64,000 nucleotides of DNA from Marinicella algicola (GTDB lineage Bacteria > Pseudomonadota > Gammaproteobacteria > Xanthomonadales > Marinicellaceae). Both the position numbers and the translations under genes were made by a program. The notes under the pieces were generated by a model that was given only the letters and a program-made list of their open reading frames with translations, had not been told where the DNA came from and did not search any database. Shown piece by piece: positions 32,457 through 45,523 of this stretch (position 1 is its first letter; every line of letters starts with the position of its first letter). The stretch is from NCBI RefSeq assembly GCF_028401385.1, contig NZ_JAQOMR010000001.1, forward strand, positions 312,501 to 376,500, in the 5' to 3' direction.

Positions 32457-33387
32457 ATGCCTCGCAAACAGTTCGGACAGATTTTCGCCGCAGGACCGGG
32501 AGCCGGTATCGCGCTGATCACCGCCTCGGTCTTTCTGTTGTCGCTCTCCGATGCGCTGGTCAAGCTTTCCGGTGTCCGCTTCGGTCTTGCGCAACTGATC
32601 TTCTTGCGGTCGTTTGTTGCGGCGCTGCTGCTGGGGCTCGGCATCAGCCTGTTTGCACGCGGCGTTCGCTTGCGTCCGCGGCATGCCGGATGGGTGACGG
32701 CGCGCAGCCTTTGCCTCGTTGCCATGTGGTTTTGCTACTATGCGTCCCTGCCGAAGCTGCCTTTGTCGCTGGCAGCGGCCTGCTATTATACGGCGCCGCT
32801 GTTAATGGCACTGATGGCCCGGTTGCTGCTGGGCGAGCCTGTGGGAGTTGTGCGCTGGTGTGCGATTGTCCTGGCTCTCGCCGGTGTCGTCGTCAGCGTA
32901 AACCCTGCTGCCGGGGCAGTTCTCGTCCTTTGTGCTGTTGCCGTTGCTTGCGGCTGTTTTCTATGCGCTCGCGGCGATTCTCACCTGGAGCAAATGCCGT
33001 GGCGAGGCGCCTTTGCCATGGCCTTCAATCTCAACCTGTCTCTCGCCGTTGCGGGGCTGTGGCCATGGTCGGTCTGCTTGTCTTTCCTGCAGTTGAGGGG
33101 ATGGTTTCATGCTGACGGCATGGCGTCCTCTAGCTATGGCCGACTGGGCCATGATTGTGCTGCTCGCTGTTTTTCTGGTTGCGATCACCACCGGTGTTGC
33201 TGCCGCCTATCGGGATGCGCCGGCGCCACTGGTCGGCCTTTTTGACAATGCCTATCTCGTCTTTGCCGCGCTGTGGAGCGTTGTTATTTTCGGTGACATT
33301 CCCTCTGGTATAGAGGTCGGCGGCCTTGTGATGATTGGTCTGGGAGCAGCTATCGCGGCGCGGCCGCCGTCTCGGCAGCAGCGATGA
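32457..33387 (+). CDS. EamA/DMT family transporter, four frameshifts
   Basis: Predicted ten-helix drug/metabolite transporter, 310 residues after repair. The first half reads cleanly (LITASVFLLSLSDALVKLSG, FLRSFVAALLLGL, YYASLPKLPLSLAAACYYTAPLL). The second half is split by an extra G in the run at 32913-32916 and losses at 33012-33014, 33053-33056 and 33105-33107. With these corrected the helices GQFSSFVLLPLLAAVFYALA, FAMAFNLNLSLAVAGAVA and WAMIVLLAVFLVAITT are continuous and the EamA-type C terminus GEVGGLVMIG (here GIEVGGLVMIGLGAAIAA) is reached. Four indels in 200 bases is exceptional even for this window; a genuine pseudogene is possible but less likely. Confidence 0.72.
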
Positions 33388-33566
33388 CCTGCAATCGTAT
33401 TTTGTTGGGTGCAATTTAGAAAAATGTAATATTTACAGTAATTTAATGGATTCATTACAGAGAATTGAGTACCGACAAGATGGTCGTCGGGTGTATTGTC
33501 TGGATGGTTAGGGACGACCCTTTCCCAGTTTCAAAAGAAGACTGAAGCAACCCAAGGACAGATCCG

Positions 33567-33827
33567 ATGAAAAAGATAATCGCACTCTCGCTTGCAACAA
33601 TGATGGTTGGTGCAGGTGCCGCCTTTGCCGGCCAGCCGCTCAATCCAAGCTGGTATGGACCGAAGGTTACGACCGCCGACCGTGATATTGCCCAGCTCTC
33701 CATGCCAGGCGACACATTCTCCACGACGGTGAGCAACGGACCCAATTGGCAGGCGACAAAGACCTTCAAGGTTCGCCCCAACGGCACGCCCGAGCTGATC
33801 AGCTTCAGCTATGACAATAACGCCTGA
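33567..33827 (+). CDS. Small secreted protein of unknown function
   Basis: I do not recognise this family. The 86-residue product begins with a Sec signal peptide, MKKIIALSLATMMVGAGAAFA, with a likely cleavage after AFA (residue 21). The mature part is about 65 residues, has no cysteine, and contains paired WYGPKVTT, SMPGDTFSTTV and FKVRPNGTPELISF segments that look like short beta strands. It is monocistronic, preceded by 179 bases of AT-rich upstream sequence and followed by a strong hairpin. It is probably periplasmic. Confidence 0.72.
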   Translation: MKKIIALSLATMMVGAGAAFAGQPLNPSWYGPKVTTADRDIAQLSMPGDTFSTTVSNGPNWQATKTFKVRPNGTPELISFSYDNNA

Positions 33828-33841
33828 TGGCATTCGTCGCT

Positions 33842-33868
33842 GGGCCCCGCTTCAGCAGGCGGGGCCTG
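33842..33868. terminator. Hairpin between the small secreted protein gene and xerC
   Basis: GGCCCCGC and GCGGGGCC form a perfect 8-bp GC stem around a loop of about eight bases between two converging genes. T-richness on either side is modest, so it is a probable but not certain terminator. Confidence 0.6.
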
Positions 33869-33882
33869 CTAGCGTCTAGTTT

Positions 33883-34818
33883 TCAGGCGCGTGGATGCGT
33901 CTTGTCGTAGATCTCCAAAAGCCGACCGGTATCGACGCCGGTGTAGACCTGGGTGGTCGACAGGCTTGCATGTCCCAGCAGTTCCTGAATGGTTCTGAGA
34001 TCGCCTCCTGCGGCCAGCAGGTGTGTAGCGAACGAGTGGCGCAGAGCATGCGGTGTTGCCTTGTCCGACAGGCCGAGCGCACCGCGCATGGCCTGCATTT
34101 CCCGTTGAATAATCGCCGGCTGTAGTGTTTTCCCGCGCAGACCGCGGAAAACTGGCCCGTCCTCACCAAGATGGTAAGGACAGAGCGCGATGTAGCGCTG
34201 AACCGCCTCAAGGGCTGCTGGCAGCAGCGGTACGATGCGGGTTTTGTTTCCCTTGCCGGTAATCCTCAGGCTTTTCGGTCCCCCTGCAAAAGCCTCCGGT
34301 GTCAGCCCGATGGCCTCTGAAATGCGCAATCCACAGCCGTAGAGCAGGCAGAAAACAGCTGTGTTGCGCGCCGCAATCCACGGTTCTTCCGCCAGTTGGG
34401 CCTCCTTGCCCGCGACGGCAAGCGCTTCCTCAGCGCTTAATGGTTTTGGCAGGGATTTCGGCTGCTTGGGTGCACGCATGGCCCTGACGCCTGCGGCATT
34501 GGCAAGCCCGCGTTTCTCCAGCCACCGCAGAAATGATCGTATCCCAGCCAGATCCCGGCCAAGCGTGCGTGCTTGTGCACCCTTTCGCCGCCTGTAGGCG
34601 AGATAGGCCCGAACGTCGGCCGGCCGCAGCGAATCAATATCATTAAGCCTGACCGGCCTTGCGATATGGCCGCACAGAAAGGCGAGGAACTGCCGTGTAT
34701 CACGCTCGTAGGCCTCGGTTGTTTTGGCCGCAAGCCTGCGCTCGCCAGCCAGCGTCCGCAGCCACTCTTGACGCAATTCAAGCAATGCATCATCAGCAGG
34801 CACCAATATGTCGGCCAT
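33883..34818 (-). CDS. xerC: Tyrosine recombinase XerC
   Basis: Site-specific recombinase acting with XerD at dif to resolve chromosome dimers, 311 residues, uninterrupted. The N-terminal SAM-like DNA-binding domain contains TTEAYERDTRQFLAFL. The catalytic residues are visible in order: Arg in YGCGLRISEAIGL, Lys in ITGKGNKTRIVPL, His-x-x-Arg in TPHALRHSFATHLL, His in LLGHASLSTTQ and the nucleophile Tyr in TQVYTGVD. Length and neighbourhood (divergent from the acyltransferase and priA) suit XerC, not a phage integrase. No attachment site or mobile element was seen nearby. Confidence 0.93.
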   Translation of the reverse strand: MADILVPADDALLELRQEWLRTLAGERRLAAKTTEAYERDTRQFLAFLCGHIARPVRLNDIDSLRPADVRAYLAYRRRKGAQARTLGRDLAGIRSFLRWLEKRGLANAAGVRAMRAPKQPKSLPKPLSAEEALAVAGKEAQLAEEPWIAARNTAVFCLLYGCGLRISEAIGLTPEAFAGGPKSLRITGKGNKTRIVPLLPAALEAVQRYIALCPYHLGEDGPVFRGLRGKTLQPAIIQREMQAMRGALGLSDKATPHALRHSFATHLLAAGGDLRTIQELLGHASLSTTQVYTGVDTGRLLEIYDKTHPRA

Positions 34819-34958
34819 GGGGCCCCCTTGTCGGAACTTCTTGCGGCGTTGCGATTTTACAGTAAATTGAGTTTAAAAACGCTAAACGGCCCGGGAGGTG
34901 TCATTGTCTTTTCATACAGAATTGCGATATAGGCCGCTCAGCAATAGCAGGAATACAT

Positions 34959-35897
34959 ATGGCGCGTCGTGATTCATCATCCGCTCTGGCGCAGTTCGCT
35001 GAGACTGTGGCGCTTGTTTCTCAGGGGCAGCCGGGGCACATCGTCGACACGCTGATCGCCGAGCGCGGCCAGAAGATTGTCCACAATCCGTTCTGGCCGG
35101 TCATGCGGCCGTTTCTTCATCTCCTTTTGGGCTATGGCAAGGCGATCGATTTTGCCAATGATGTCGAGTCCATGGACGGATATCAGGTCTTTGAATATAT
35201 CTCCGACCGGCTGAAGCTCGACATCAGCTGCGTCCGCGGCGAGCGTATCCCTGAAAAGGGTGGCTTTGTGATGGTCTCAAACCATCCGACCGGTATTGCC
35301 GACGGTGTTGCGGTTTTCGATCTTCTGAAAGCACGTCGCCCTGACATGATGTTCTTCGCCAACAGGGACGCCGTGCGCGTGAACCCACGTCTGGTGGAAA
35401 TGATCATCCCGGTTGAATGGCGCGAAGAGTTCAAGAGCAAGCTCAAGGCCCGCGAGACCCTGCAGATCACCAACAACGCCATCAGACAAGAAAAGGCGAT
35501 GGTGCTGTTTCCTTCCGGCCGCATTGCCTATTGGGCGGATGGCAAGCTCAACGAACGCCCCTGGAAGACGTCAGCCATCGGTTTTGCGCGCAAATACGAC
35601 CTGCCAATCCTGCCGGTACATCTGAAGGCGCGCAATTCCGGCCTGTTCTACTGGTTCGCCAAGTGGTCGACCGAACTGCGCGACATGACGGTTTTCCACG
35701 AGCTTTTGAACAAGAAGGGCGACCGTTTCGACTTCACCATTGGCAACATGATCATGCCCGAAGAACTGCAGGGCGAGCCGGCTGATGTGACCGCAGCCCT
35801 TGAGCATCACACCGTGCATGCTTTGGCTGGCGATCCTGATGCTGCCTTTGTGCTGGAAAAGAATAAACCCGCTCCGGCCGTGTCGGACGCATCTTGA
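34959..35897 (+). CDS. Lysophospholipid acyltransferase family (PlsC-like) protein
   Basis: Predicted acyltransferase of 312 residues. The PlsC-type motif I, H-x4-D, is present as VSNHPTGIADGVAVF near residue 109; motif III is VLFPSGRIAY near residue 186, and FARKYDLPILPVHL is motif IV. The HPTGIAD form is typical of a GNAT-linked or ornithine-lipid-like acyltransferase branch in alphaproteobacteria, but the acceptor cannot be assigned. It is divergent from xerC and 46 bases upstream of priA. It has no obvious transmembrane segment beyond a short hydrophobic stretch (PFLHLLLGYG). The gene is uninterrupted. Confidence 0.85.
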   Translation: MARRDSSSALAQFAETVALVSQGQPGHIVDTLIAERGQKIVHNPFWPVMRPFLHLLLGYGKAIDFANDVESMDGYQVFEYISDRLKLDISCVRGERIPEKGGFVMVSNHPTGIADGVAVFDLLKARRPDMMFFANRDAVRVNPRLVEMIIPVEWREEFKSKLKARETLQITNNAIRQEKAMVLFPSGRIAYWADGKLNERPWKTSAIGFARKYDLPILPVHLKARNSGLFYWFAKWSTELRDMTVFHELLNKKGDRFDFTIGNMIMPEELQGEPADVTAALEHHTVHALAGDPDAAFVLEKNKPAPAVSDAS

Positions 35898-35943
35898 ATT
35901 CTCCGCTTCACTTTAGAGGATGCGGCAGGCAAGCTTGCCAGCC

Positions 35944-38155
35944 ATGACCCGAGATCTGCTCGACCTTTTTGGAAAACGCATCGATCCTGCGGTGGTGCGC
36001 AGCGTACCCGTTATGGTGCCGCTACCCGTGGCGGGCCCCTATTCCTATGCCGTTCCGGAAGGTATGGCGGTACAGCCCGGCTCTGTGGTTCAGGTGCCTG
36101 TTGGCCCCCGCAAGATGATCGGTATTGTCTGGGATGAAGCGGGCGACAATGTCGACCCTAAGAAGCTGAGGCCGATTGAGCACGTGTTCGACTGTCCGCC
36201 GGTCGCCGAGCATATGCGCCGCTTCATTTCCTGGGTTGCCGCCTACACGCTGACCCCGCCGGGCCTCGTTGCACGTATGGCCGTGCGCGCGCCAGCGGCC
36301 CTTGAACCGGAGCCGATGGTCGAGGGGCTGACGCTGACGGGAACCGTGCCGGAACGTATGACGCCGGCACGCAAGCGGGTGCTGGAACTGGCGGAGGACG
36401 GCGCCGGCTGGACCCGTCTCGGGCTGGCGCGCGCGGCGGGCGTCAGCGCCAGCGTTGTCGAGACGATGATGAAGCAGGGGTGTTCGATACCGTGTTTCTG
36501 CCCCCGCCGCCGGCTTTCGGCATGCCCGATCCCGATTATGCGCCGCCTGGTCTTTCGCCCGATCAGGGGAGGCCGCCGGGGAGTTGCGCCAGGCTGTCGC
36601 GGCGGATCGATTCCATGTGTCGCTGATCGACGGCGTGACTGGCTCGGGCAAGACCGAGGTCTATTTCGAAGCCTTGGCCGAAACCCTGCGTAAGGGCAAA
36701 CAGGTGCTGATCCTTCTGCCGGAAATCGCGCTGACTGCCAGTTTTCTGGACCGGTTCGAGGCGCGTTTCGGAGCGCGCCCAGGCGAATGGCATTCCGATC
36801 TTCCGCCGCGCATGCGTGAAAAGGTTTGGAGGCAGACTGCGGAAGGGGCGATCCGTGTCGTCGCCGGCGCGCGTTCGGCGCTGTTCCTGCCGTTCGAGGA
36901 TCTCGGCCTGATCGTGGTCGATGAGGAGCATGATACCGCCTACAAGCAGGAAGACCGCGTGTTCTACAATGCGCGCGACATGGCGGTGGTGCGGGCCCGA
37001 ATCGGCGGCTTTCCTGCCGTGCTCGCCTCTGCCACGCCATCGGTCGAAAGTCAGGTCAATGCGCTTGCCGGGCGTTATCAGCGTATTCACCTGCCGGGCC
37101 GGTTCGCCGAGGCTGCGCTTCCGAGCCTGAAAACGATTGATCTGAGGCGTAGGCCGCCCGCGCGCGGCGGGTTTCTGTCCCCGGTTCTTCTGTCGGAGAT
37201 GGAAAAGACTGTCGGTCGCGGCGAGCAGGCGCTGTTGTTCCTGAACCGCCGCGGCTATGCGCCACTGACGCTTTGCCGGGTTTGCGGTCATCGCTTTCAG
37301 TGCCCCAATTGTTCCAGCTGGCTGGTTGAGCACCGGTTTCGCGGGCGGCTGATGTGTCATCACTGCGGCCACGCCGAGCCTGTGCCGGAAGCCTGTCCTG
37401 AGTGCGGCACGCTTGATCACCTCGTCGCCTGCGGGCCGGGGGTGGAGCGGATCGCCGAGGAGGTCGAGCAGCACTTTCCTGAAAAGCGCACCATCATTCT
37501 GTCATCGGATATGGCCGGTGGCGTCAAGCGGCTCCGGCTCGAGCTTGAGGCTGTTGCCAACGGCGAAGCTGATATCATCATCGGTACGCAACTGGTGGCT
37601 AAGGGGCATAACTTTCCGATGATGACACTCGTCGGCGTTGTTGACGCCGATATCGGCCTTGCAAATGGCGATCCGCGTGCTGCCGAGCGCACCTTCCAGC
37701 TTCTGGCGCAGGTCACCGGGCGGGCAGGGCGGACGGGTCTTGCGAGCAAGGGGTTGATCCAGACCTATCAACCGGCGCACCCGGTGATGCAGGCGATTGT
37801 CTCAGGCGAGGCGGATGCGTTTTATGAACGCGAGATCACCGAACGCGAAAAGAGCCGGCTGCCGCCCTTTGGCAGGCTCGCGGCCGTTATCATTTCCGCC
37901 GATAATCGTGGCGATGCAGAGGCCCATGCACGCGGATTGCGCGGGGCCGCACCCGCCGGGCGCTCGATCTCCGTGCTCGGCCCGGCGGAAGCACCGCTGT
38001 CGCTGGTGCGCGGACGCTACCGTTTCCGCCTGCTCGTTCACGGCAGCCGGGCGGACGATATCCAGGCCTATTTGAGGGAGATGCTCGAAAACGGACCGCG
38101 ACAACGTGGCTCAGTCCGGGTGCAGCTTGACATTGACCCACAGAGCTTTCTCTAG
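35944..38155 (+). CDS. priA: Primosomal protein N' (replication restart helicase), two frameshifts
   Basis: Superfamily 2 helicase that restarts stalled forks, 737 residues after repair. The N-terminal 3'-DNA-binding domain begins VPVMVPLPVAGPYSYAVPEG. Walker A is LIDGVTGSGKTEVYFE, the DExH box is VVDEEHDTAYKQEDR, and the zinc domain has cysteine pairs in LCRVCG, CPNCSS, CHHCG and CPECG. The late motif is VTGRAGRTG. Breaks are in the four-G runs at 36477-36480 (MKQGVFDTVFLPPP) and 36566-36569 (SPDQGEAAGELRQ). I prefer the ATG at 35944 (MTRDLLDLFG), since rhizobial PriA proteins start close to this point; an in-frame ATG lies at 35920. Confidence 0.95.
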
Positions 38156-38211
38156 ATAGATTGACGTTGAGAGCGCGGGGAGCCGCGCCGAAAATGGGAA
38201 GGATCTTCCAG

Positions 38212-38598
38212 ATGAGTTTTTATTGGCCGGAGAGTTTCGTCGGACAGGTCGCCTTGTTCATGGCTGTCGTCATCCTGATCTGGGGGCTTGTGGTGGCGCT
38301 TGCGCCGCTGAAGCTCTTGGGTGTGGCAGGTTTTTCAGGGCTGAAAGAAGAGAGCGGAGCGAGCATTCACATCCGTTCGATGATCGGAGGAACCTATGCG
38401 GCGATGTCGCTGATGGCGCTGCTGTTCGATCAGCCTATGATCTACCGGACCTTTGGTCTGGCGCTGATTTTCGGATTCCTGACAAGGTTGTTGTGGATGG
38501 GGTCGACCGGGAGCCGGTCAATCAAGGGCGGCATATTTCTTGTCAGCCAGGCGGTAGCGGGTGTATTCATGCTGCTTTACGGCCTTGGTTGGGCTTGA
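38212..38598 (+). CDS. Small four-helix membrane protein (DUF4345-like)
   Basis: A 128-residue protein with four hydrophobic segments (VALFMAVVILIWGLVVALAPL; GGTYAAMSLMALLF; TFGLALIFGFLTRLLWM; GGIFLVSQAVAGVFMLLYGLGW). The conserved-looking charged stretch SIHIRSMIGGTYAAM between helices 1 and 2 resembles DUF4345 or DUF4149-type proteins; I cannot give a function. The ATG at 38212 follows an AAGGA site. In-frame ATGs upstream (38194) are possible. It lies between priA and the atp operon and is probably not part of either. Confidence 0.6.
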   Translation: MSFYWPESFVGQVALFMAVVILIWGLVVALAPLKLLGVAGFSGLKEESGASIHIRSMIGGTYAAMSLMALLFDQPMIYRTFGLALIFGFLTRLLWMGSTGSRSIKGGIFLVSQAVAGVFMLLYGLGWA

Positions 38599-38689
38599 GG
38601 CTGAAAGCTTTCAAAAGCACTGTGTTTCAAGGATTTTCGACTTTGTGACAAGAAACGAACGCCAATGCTTTAAACGGGCTTTGAGCGTG

Positions 38690-38718
38690 TTGCGAGTCGC
38701 TTTTACCTGTGCTAGACG
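38690..38718 (+). promoter_or_regulatory. Possible promoter of the atp operon
   Basis: TTGCGA at 38690-38695 and TAGACG at 38713-38718 are separated by 17 bases, a reasonable sigma-70-like pair for Rhizobiales, in the 241-base gap before atpH. Nothing else in this gap is recognisable. Weak evidence. Confidence 0.3.
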
Positions 38719-38839
38719 AACCCCGACTATTGGGAGGGCCAGCATAGTTTTTTGCTGTTTCCCGGGGATATTGTGAGTTTTTAGAGGCTTCGGGCAACGC
38801 CGGTCACGACACGGCCCGAGCCGATTTTTAAGGGAATTT

Positions 38840-40937
<2,098 letters not shown>

Positions 40938-40967
40938 CCAGGTAATCTTAGCGGGGATTGAATACCC

Positions 40968-41846
40968 ATGGCTTCATTGAAAGATCTGAAGCTTCGCATT
41001 GCCTCGGTGAAGGCGACGCAGAAGATCACCAAGGCGATGCAGATGGTCGCCGCGGCGAAGCTGCGTCGCGCACAGGAGGCCGCGGAAAATGCGCGGCCCT
41101 ACTCCGAACGTATGGCGACGGTCATGGCTGATCTGACGGCTGCAGTCGGCGAGGGTGAAGAAGTGCCGAAGCTGATGAGCGGCACCGGCAAGGACGACGT
41201 CCATCTTCTGGTGGTCTGCACGGCAGAACGCGGCCTTTGCGGCGGCTTCAACTCGCAGATCGCGCGTCACGCGCGGCTGCACATACGGAAGCTGATTTCC
41301 GAAGGCAAGACCGTCAAGATATTCTGCGTCGGCCGCAAGGGCTATGATGCGCTGCGTCGTGAGTACGGTGAACTTATCGTTGAGCGTGCCGACCTGCGTG
41401 AAGTGCGCAGGATCGGTTTTGAGAACGCCGAGGATATCGCCAATCGCATGATGGAAATGTTCGAAGAGGGTGCGTTTGACGTCTGCACCTTGTTCTATTC
41501 CGAATTCAAGTCGGTGATCTCGCAGGTTCCGACAGGTCTTCAGCTTATTCCGTCTGCTGCGCCCGAAGGCCAGGAAGAGCGTTCAGAATCGGCTCTTTAC
41601 GACTATGAACCGAATGCGGAATCCATCCTTTCCGAAATCGTACCACTCAATATTCGCGTGCAGGTTTTCCATGCTCTACTGGAAAATGCCGCTGGCGAGA
41701 TGGGTGCGAAGATGTCGGCGATGGATAATGCGACGCGCAACGCCGGTGAGATGATCGACAAGCTGACGCTTTCCTATAACCGTCAGCGTCAGGAAAAGAT
41801 CACCACGGAACTGATTGAAATTATTTCCGGCGCGGAAGCGCTGTAA
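40968..41846 (+). CDS. atpG: ATP synthase F1 gamma subunit
   Basis: Central rotor shaft, 292 residues, uninterrupted. N-terminal [33 protein letters not shown] is the long coiled-coil helix. The C-terminal helix [40 protein letters not shown] carries the family signature. The ATG at 40968 follows a GGGGAT stretch. It lies between atpA and atpD in the operon. Confidence 0.97.
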   Translation: MASLKDLKLRIASVKATQKITKAMQMVAAAKLRRAQEAAENARPYSERMATVMADLTAAVGEGEEVPKLMSGTGKDDVHLLVVCTAERGLCGGFNSQIARHARLHIRKLISEGKTVKIFCVGRKGYDALRREYGELIVERADLREVRRIGFENAEDIANRMMEMFEEGAFDVCTLFYSEFKSVISQVPTGLQLIPSAAPEGQEERSESALYDYEPNAESILSEIVPLNIRVQVFHALLENAAGEMGAKMSAMDNATRNAGEMIDKLTLSYNRQRQEKITTELIEIISGAEAL

Positions 41847-41869
41847 GAGCTTGAAAAGAGGGTTTTATC

Positions 41870-43305
<1,436 letters not shown>

Positions 43306-43377
43306 TTTTTCTCGGGCGGACTTGCTGCCGCCCGTTTTTGGTTGCGGTGATTTGTTGAGACAAAAGATAGGAACGTC

Positions 43378-43781
43378 ATGGCTGACATGCTGAATTTCGA
43401 GCTGGTGACCCCGAAAAGCTGCTGGCCTCCGCGGAAACGGATGCTGTCGTCATTCCCGCGGCGGAAGGCGAAATGACTGTCATGCCGGATCACGCGCCGA
43501 CCATGACGACGGTTCGCCCGGGCATGGTGAAGTTCAAAAACCGCGATGGCAAGGAATTTCAGTTTCTGGTGTTTCACGGCTTTGCCGATATCCAGGGCGA
43601 TTCCTGCACGTTGTTGGCCGAAACCGCCGTGCCGATCGGTGAGGCTTCGGATGCGATCGAGCATCGTATCAAATCTCTGCGCAAGGAGCTGGATGATGCT
43701 GGCCACCGTGAGCACAAGAGCGCTATCGAGCAGATGATGAACGAGCTCACGCATTTGAACGAAACTGTATTCCCGGGCTGA
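43378..43781 (+). CDS. atpC: ATP synthase F1 epsilon subunit, frameshift near start
   Basis: Rotor subunit and regulator of F1, 134 residues after repair. ATG 43378 opens MADMLNFELVTPEKLLASAETD; the four-C run at 43409-43412 needs one more C. The beta-sandwich has GEMTVMPDHAPTMTTVRPG, with the conserved DHAP-type motif, and the C-terminal helical pair is KSLRKELDDAGHREHKSAIEQMMNEL. It is the last gene of the operon and is followed by a terminator. Confidence 0.94.
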
Positions 43782-43812
43782 TCGGCCCTGATTATTCTGT
43801 TACTTCGTTTCG

Positions 43813-43845
43813 GCCGCGGCATTTTTGCTGCGGCTTTTCTCTTTT
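43813..43845 (+). terminator. Rho-independent terminator of the atp operon
   Basis: GCCGCGGCA at 43813-43821 pairs with TGCTGCGGC at 43826-43834 (nine pairs, one G-U, TTTT loop), followed by TTTTCTCTTTTT. Confidence 0.9.
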
Positions 43846-43989
43846 TGGGTATTCTATCATATCCAGCGTTGAGTAAAGCGCGTGGTTCTGGTTTCCATCG
43901 CAATCTGCGGACGAAAAATAACAACAACGAACATCGATAGATCTCGATGTCAGGGTGTCGGGTTGAGGATATCGAAACTGAACGAGAAG

Positions 43990-45523
43990 ATGCGTGGCGA
44001 TATCGTGATAGCGCTCGTTGTCGGCGTACTTGTTGTTGCCGTTCTGGTTTACATTGAATCTTTCGAGCGTCTTCATGAGTTTTCGCGCGCGCATGAAAGC
44101 TGGGAACTCGATGAGCTCTTTACCGCCTTGATGGTGGCGAGCGTCGGGCTTCTGATCCTGCTTTTCCGGCGTACACGTGACTTGAAGAGAGAGGTTGCCA
44201 GCCGTCGCGAGGCCGAGCGTCTGGCCCACGCACTCGCGCGTCAGGACCCGCTGACGGGCGTCGCCAACCGACGGTATTTCGAAGAGGAGTGCGAGCGCAG
44301 ACTGGCCCGTGCGCGCCGGCAGTCGGACCGTTTTGCGCTGATGTTCATCGATTTCGACCGTTTCAAGCAGATCAACGACAGTCTCGGGCATGAAGCCGGT
44401 GACAGGCTGCTTCAGGTTGTTTCGGACCGCCTGAAAAAGGGCGTGCGTCCGGATGATTTTCTCGGTCGGCTCGGTGGCGACGAATTCGCGATTTTGATGC
44501 AGGATGGCGGCGGGACGGATACGACCGAACAGGTGGCCGCCAGATTGCTGGCCGAAGTGTCGAGACCGGTCTCTTTCGTCGGACGTGAGATCACTCCGTC
44601 GATCAGCATCGGTATCGCGCTCTATCCGAAAGACGGCACCAATCGCGAAACGCTTGTCAAAAGGCCGATACCGCGATGTACCGCGCCAAAGATGAGGGCC
44701 GCCGCCGAATTGTTTCCTTCACAGATGCTATCGACGGCGGCTCCACCGTCGAAAACATGCTTGAGCTTGATCTGGCCGAGGCGCTTTCGTCGGGCCAGAT
44801 CGTTCCATATTACCAGTTGATCAGCAGTTGCAGTGCGGGCGATGTTCTGATGATCGAGGTATTGGCGCGCTGGCGGCATCCCAGACTTGGCGTGTTGAGT
44901 GCCGGCGATTTCATTCCTCATGCCGAGGCGGCCGGGCTGATCCCGGTACTGTTTTCCGCGATCCTGAATCAGGCCTGCAAGGATGCTTTGAAATGGCCGT
45001 CTGCCACGGCAATCGCCGTCAATGTTGCACCGCTTCAGCTGTGTGACCGCAATTTCGCTTCTATTGTTCTGGAAATATTGCGCGGCAATGGTTTCCCGCC
45101 GGTAAGGCTCGAGATCGAAGTGACGGAAGAGGCGATGGTTGTCGATCTTGAAACCACACGCATGAACATCAAGCGGCTCAAGGCCGAGGGCATCCGTGTT
45201 GCGCTGGATGATTTCGGTACCGGTTATTCCAGCCTGCGGCAACTGGAAAGCTTCCTTTTGACCGGGTCAAGATCGATCGCAGCTTTATATCCGGTGTCGG
45301 CAACGATCCGCAAAGCGACGAGATTGTCGCGTCGACGATCAAACTTTGCCATGCGCTGGGAATGAAAATCGTTGCAGAAGGGATCGAGGACAAGCAGCAG
45401 ATGGACTGGATCTGTGCGCACGGCGCCGATGCCCTGCAGGGCTATTTTAATGCTATGCCGGTGCCCGCCGAAGAACTGGCTGCGGCCTTGAAGGCATATC
45501 CCGACGGGCGGCCGCGTGGCTAA
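43990..45523 (+). CDS. Bifunctional GGDEF-EAL cyclic-di-GMP protein, two frameshifts
   Basis: Membrane protein of about 511 residues after repair. Two helices near the N terminus (DIVIALVVGVLVVAVLVYIE; LFTALMVASVGLLILLF) are followed by a GGDEF domain with RLGGDEFAIL. The inhibitory I-site RPDD lies exactly five residues before GGDEF. The EAL domain has EVL for EAL plus VNVAP, EVTEEAM, LDDFGTGYSSL, VKIDRSF and VAEGIED, so metal ligands and the catalytic lysine and glutamate are kept. Both activities look possible. Breaks are at 44663-44664 (VKRADTAMYRAK) and 45256-45259 (FLFDRVKIDRSF). The start is uncertain; the frame stays open upstream. Its stop overlaps the convergent WD40 gene. Confidence 0.87.

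Noticed and set aside
33883..34818. Tyrosine recombinase as part of an integrated element
   Set aside because: Length, motifs and housekeeping context fit XerC; no attachment repeats, tRNA or phage genes are nearby.
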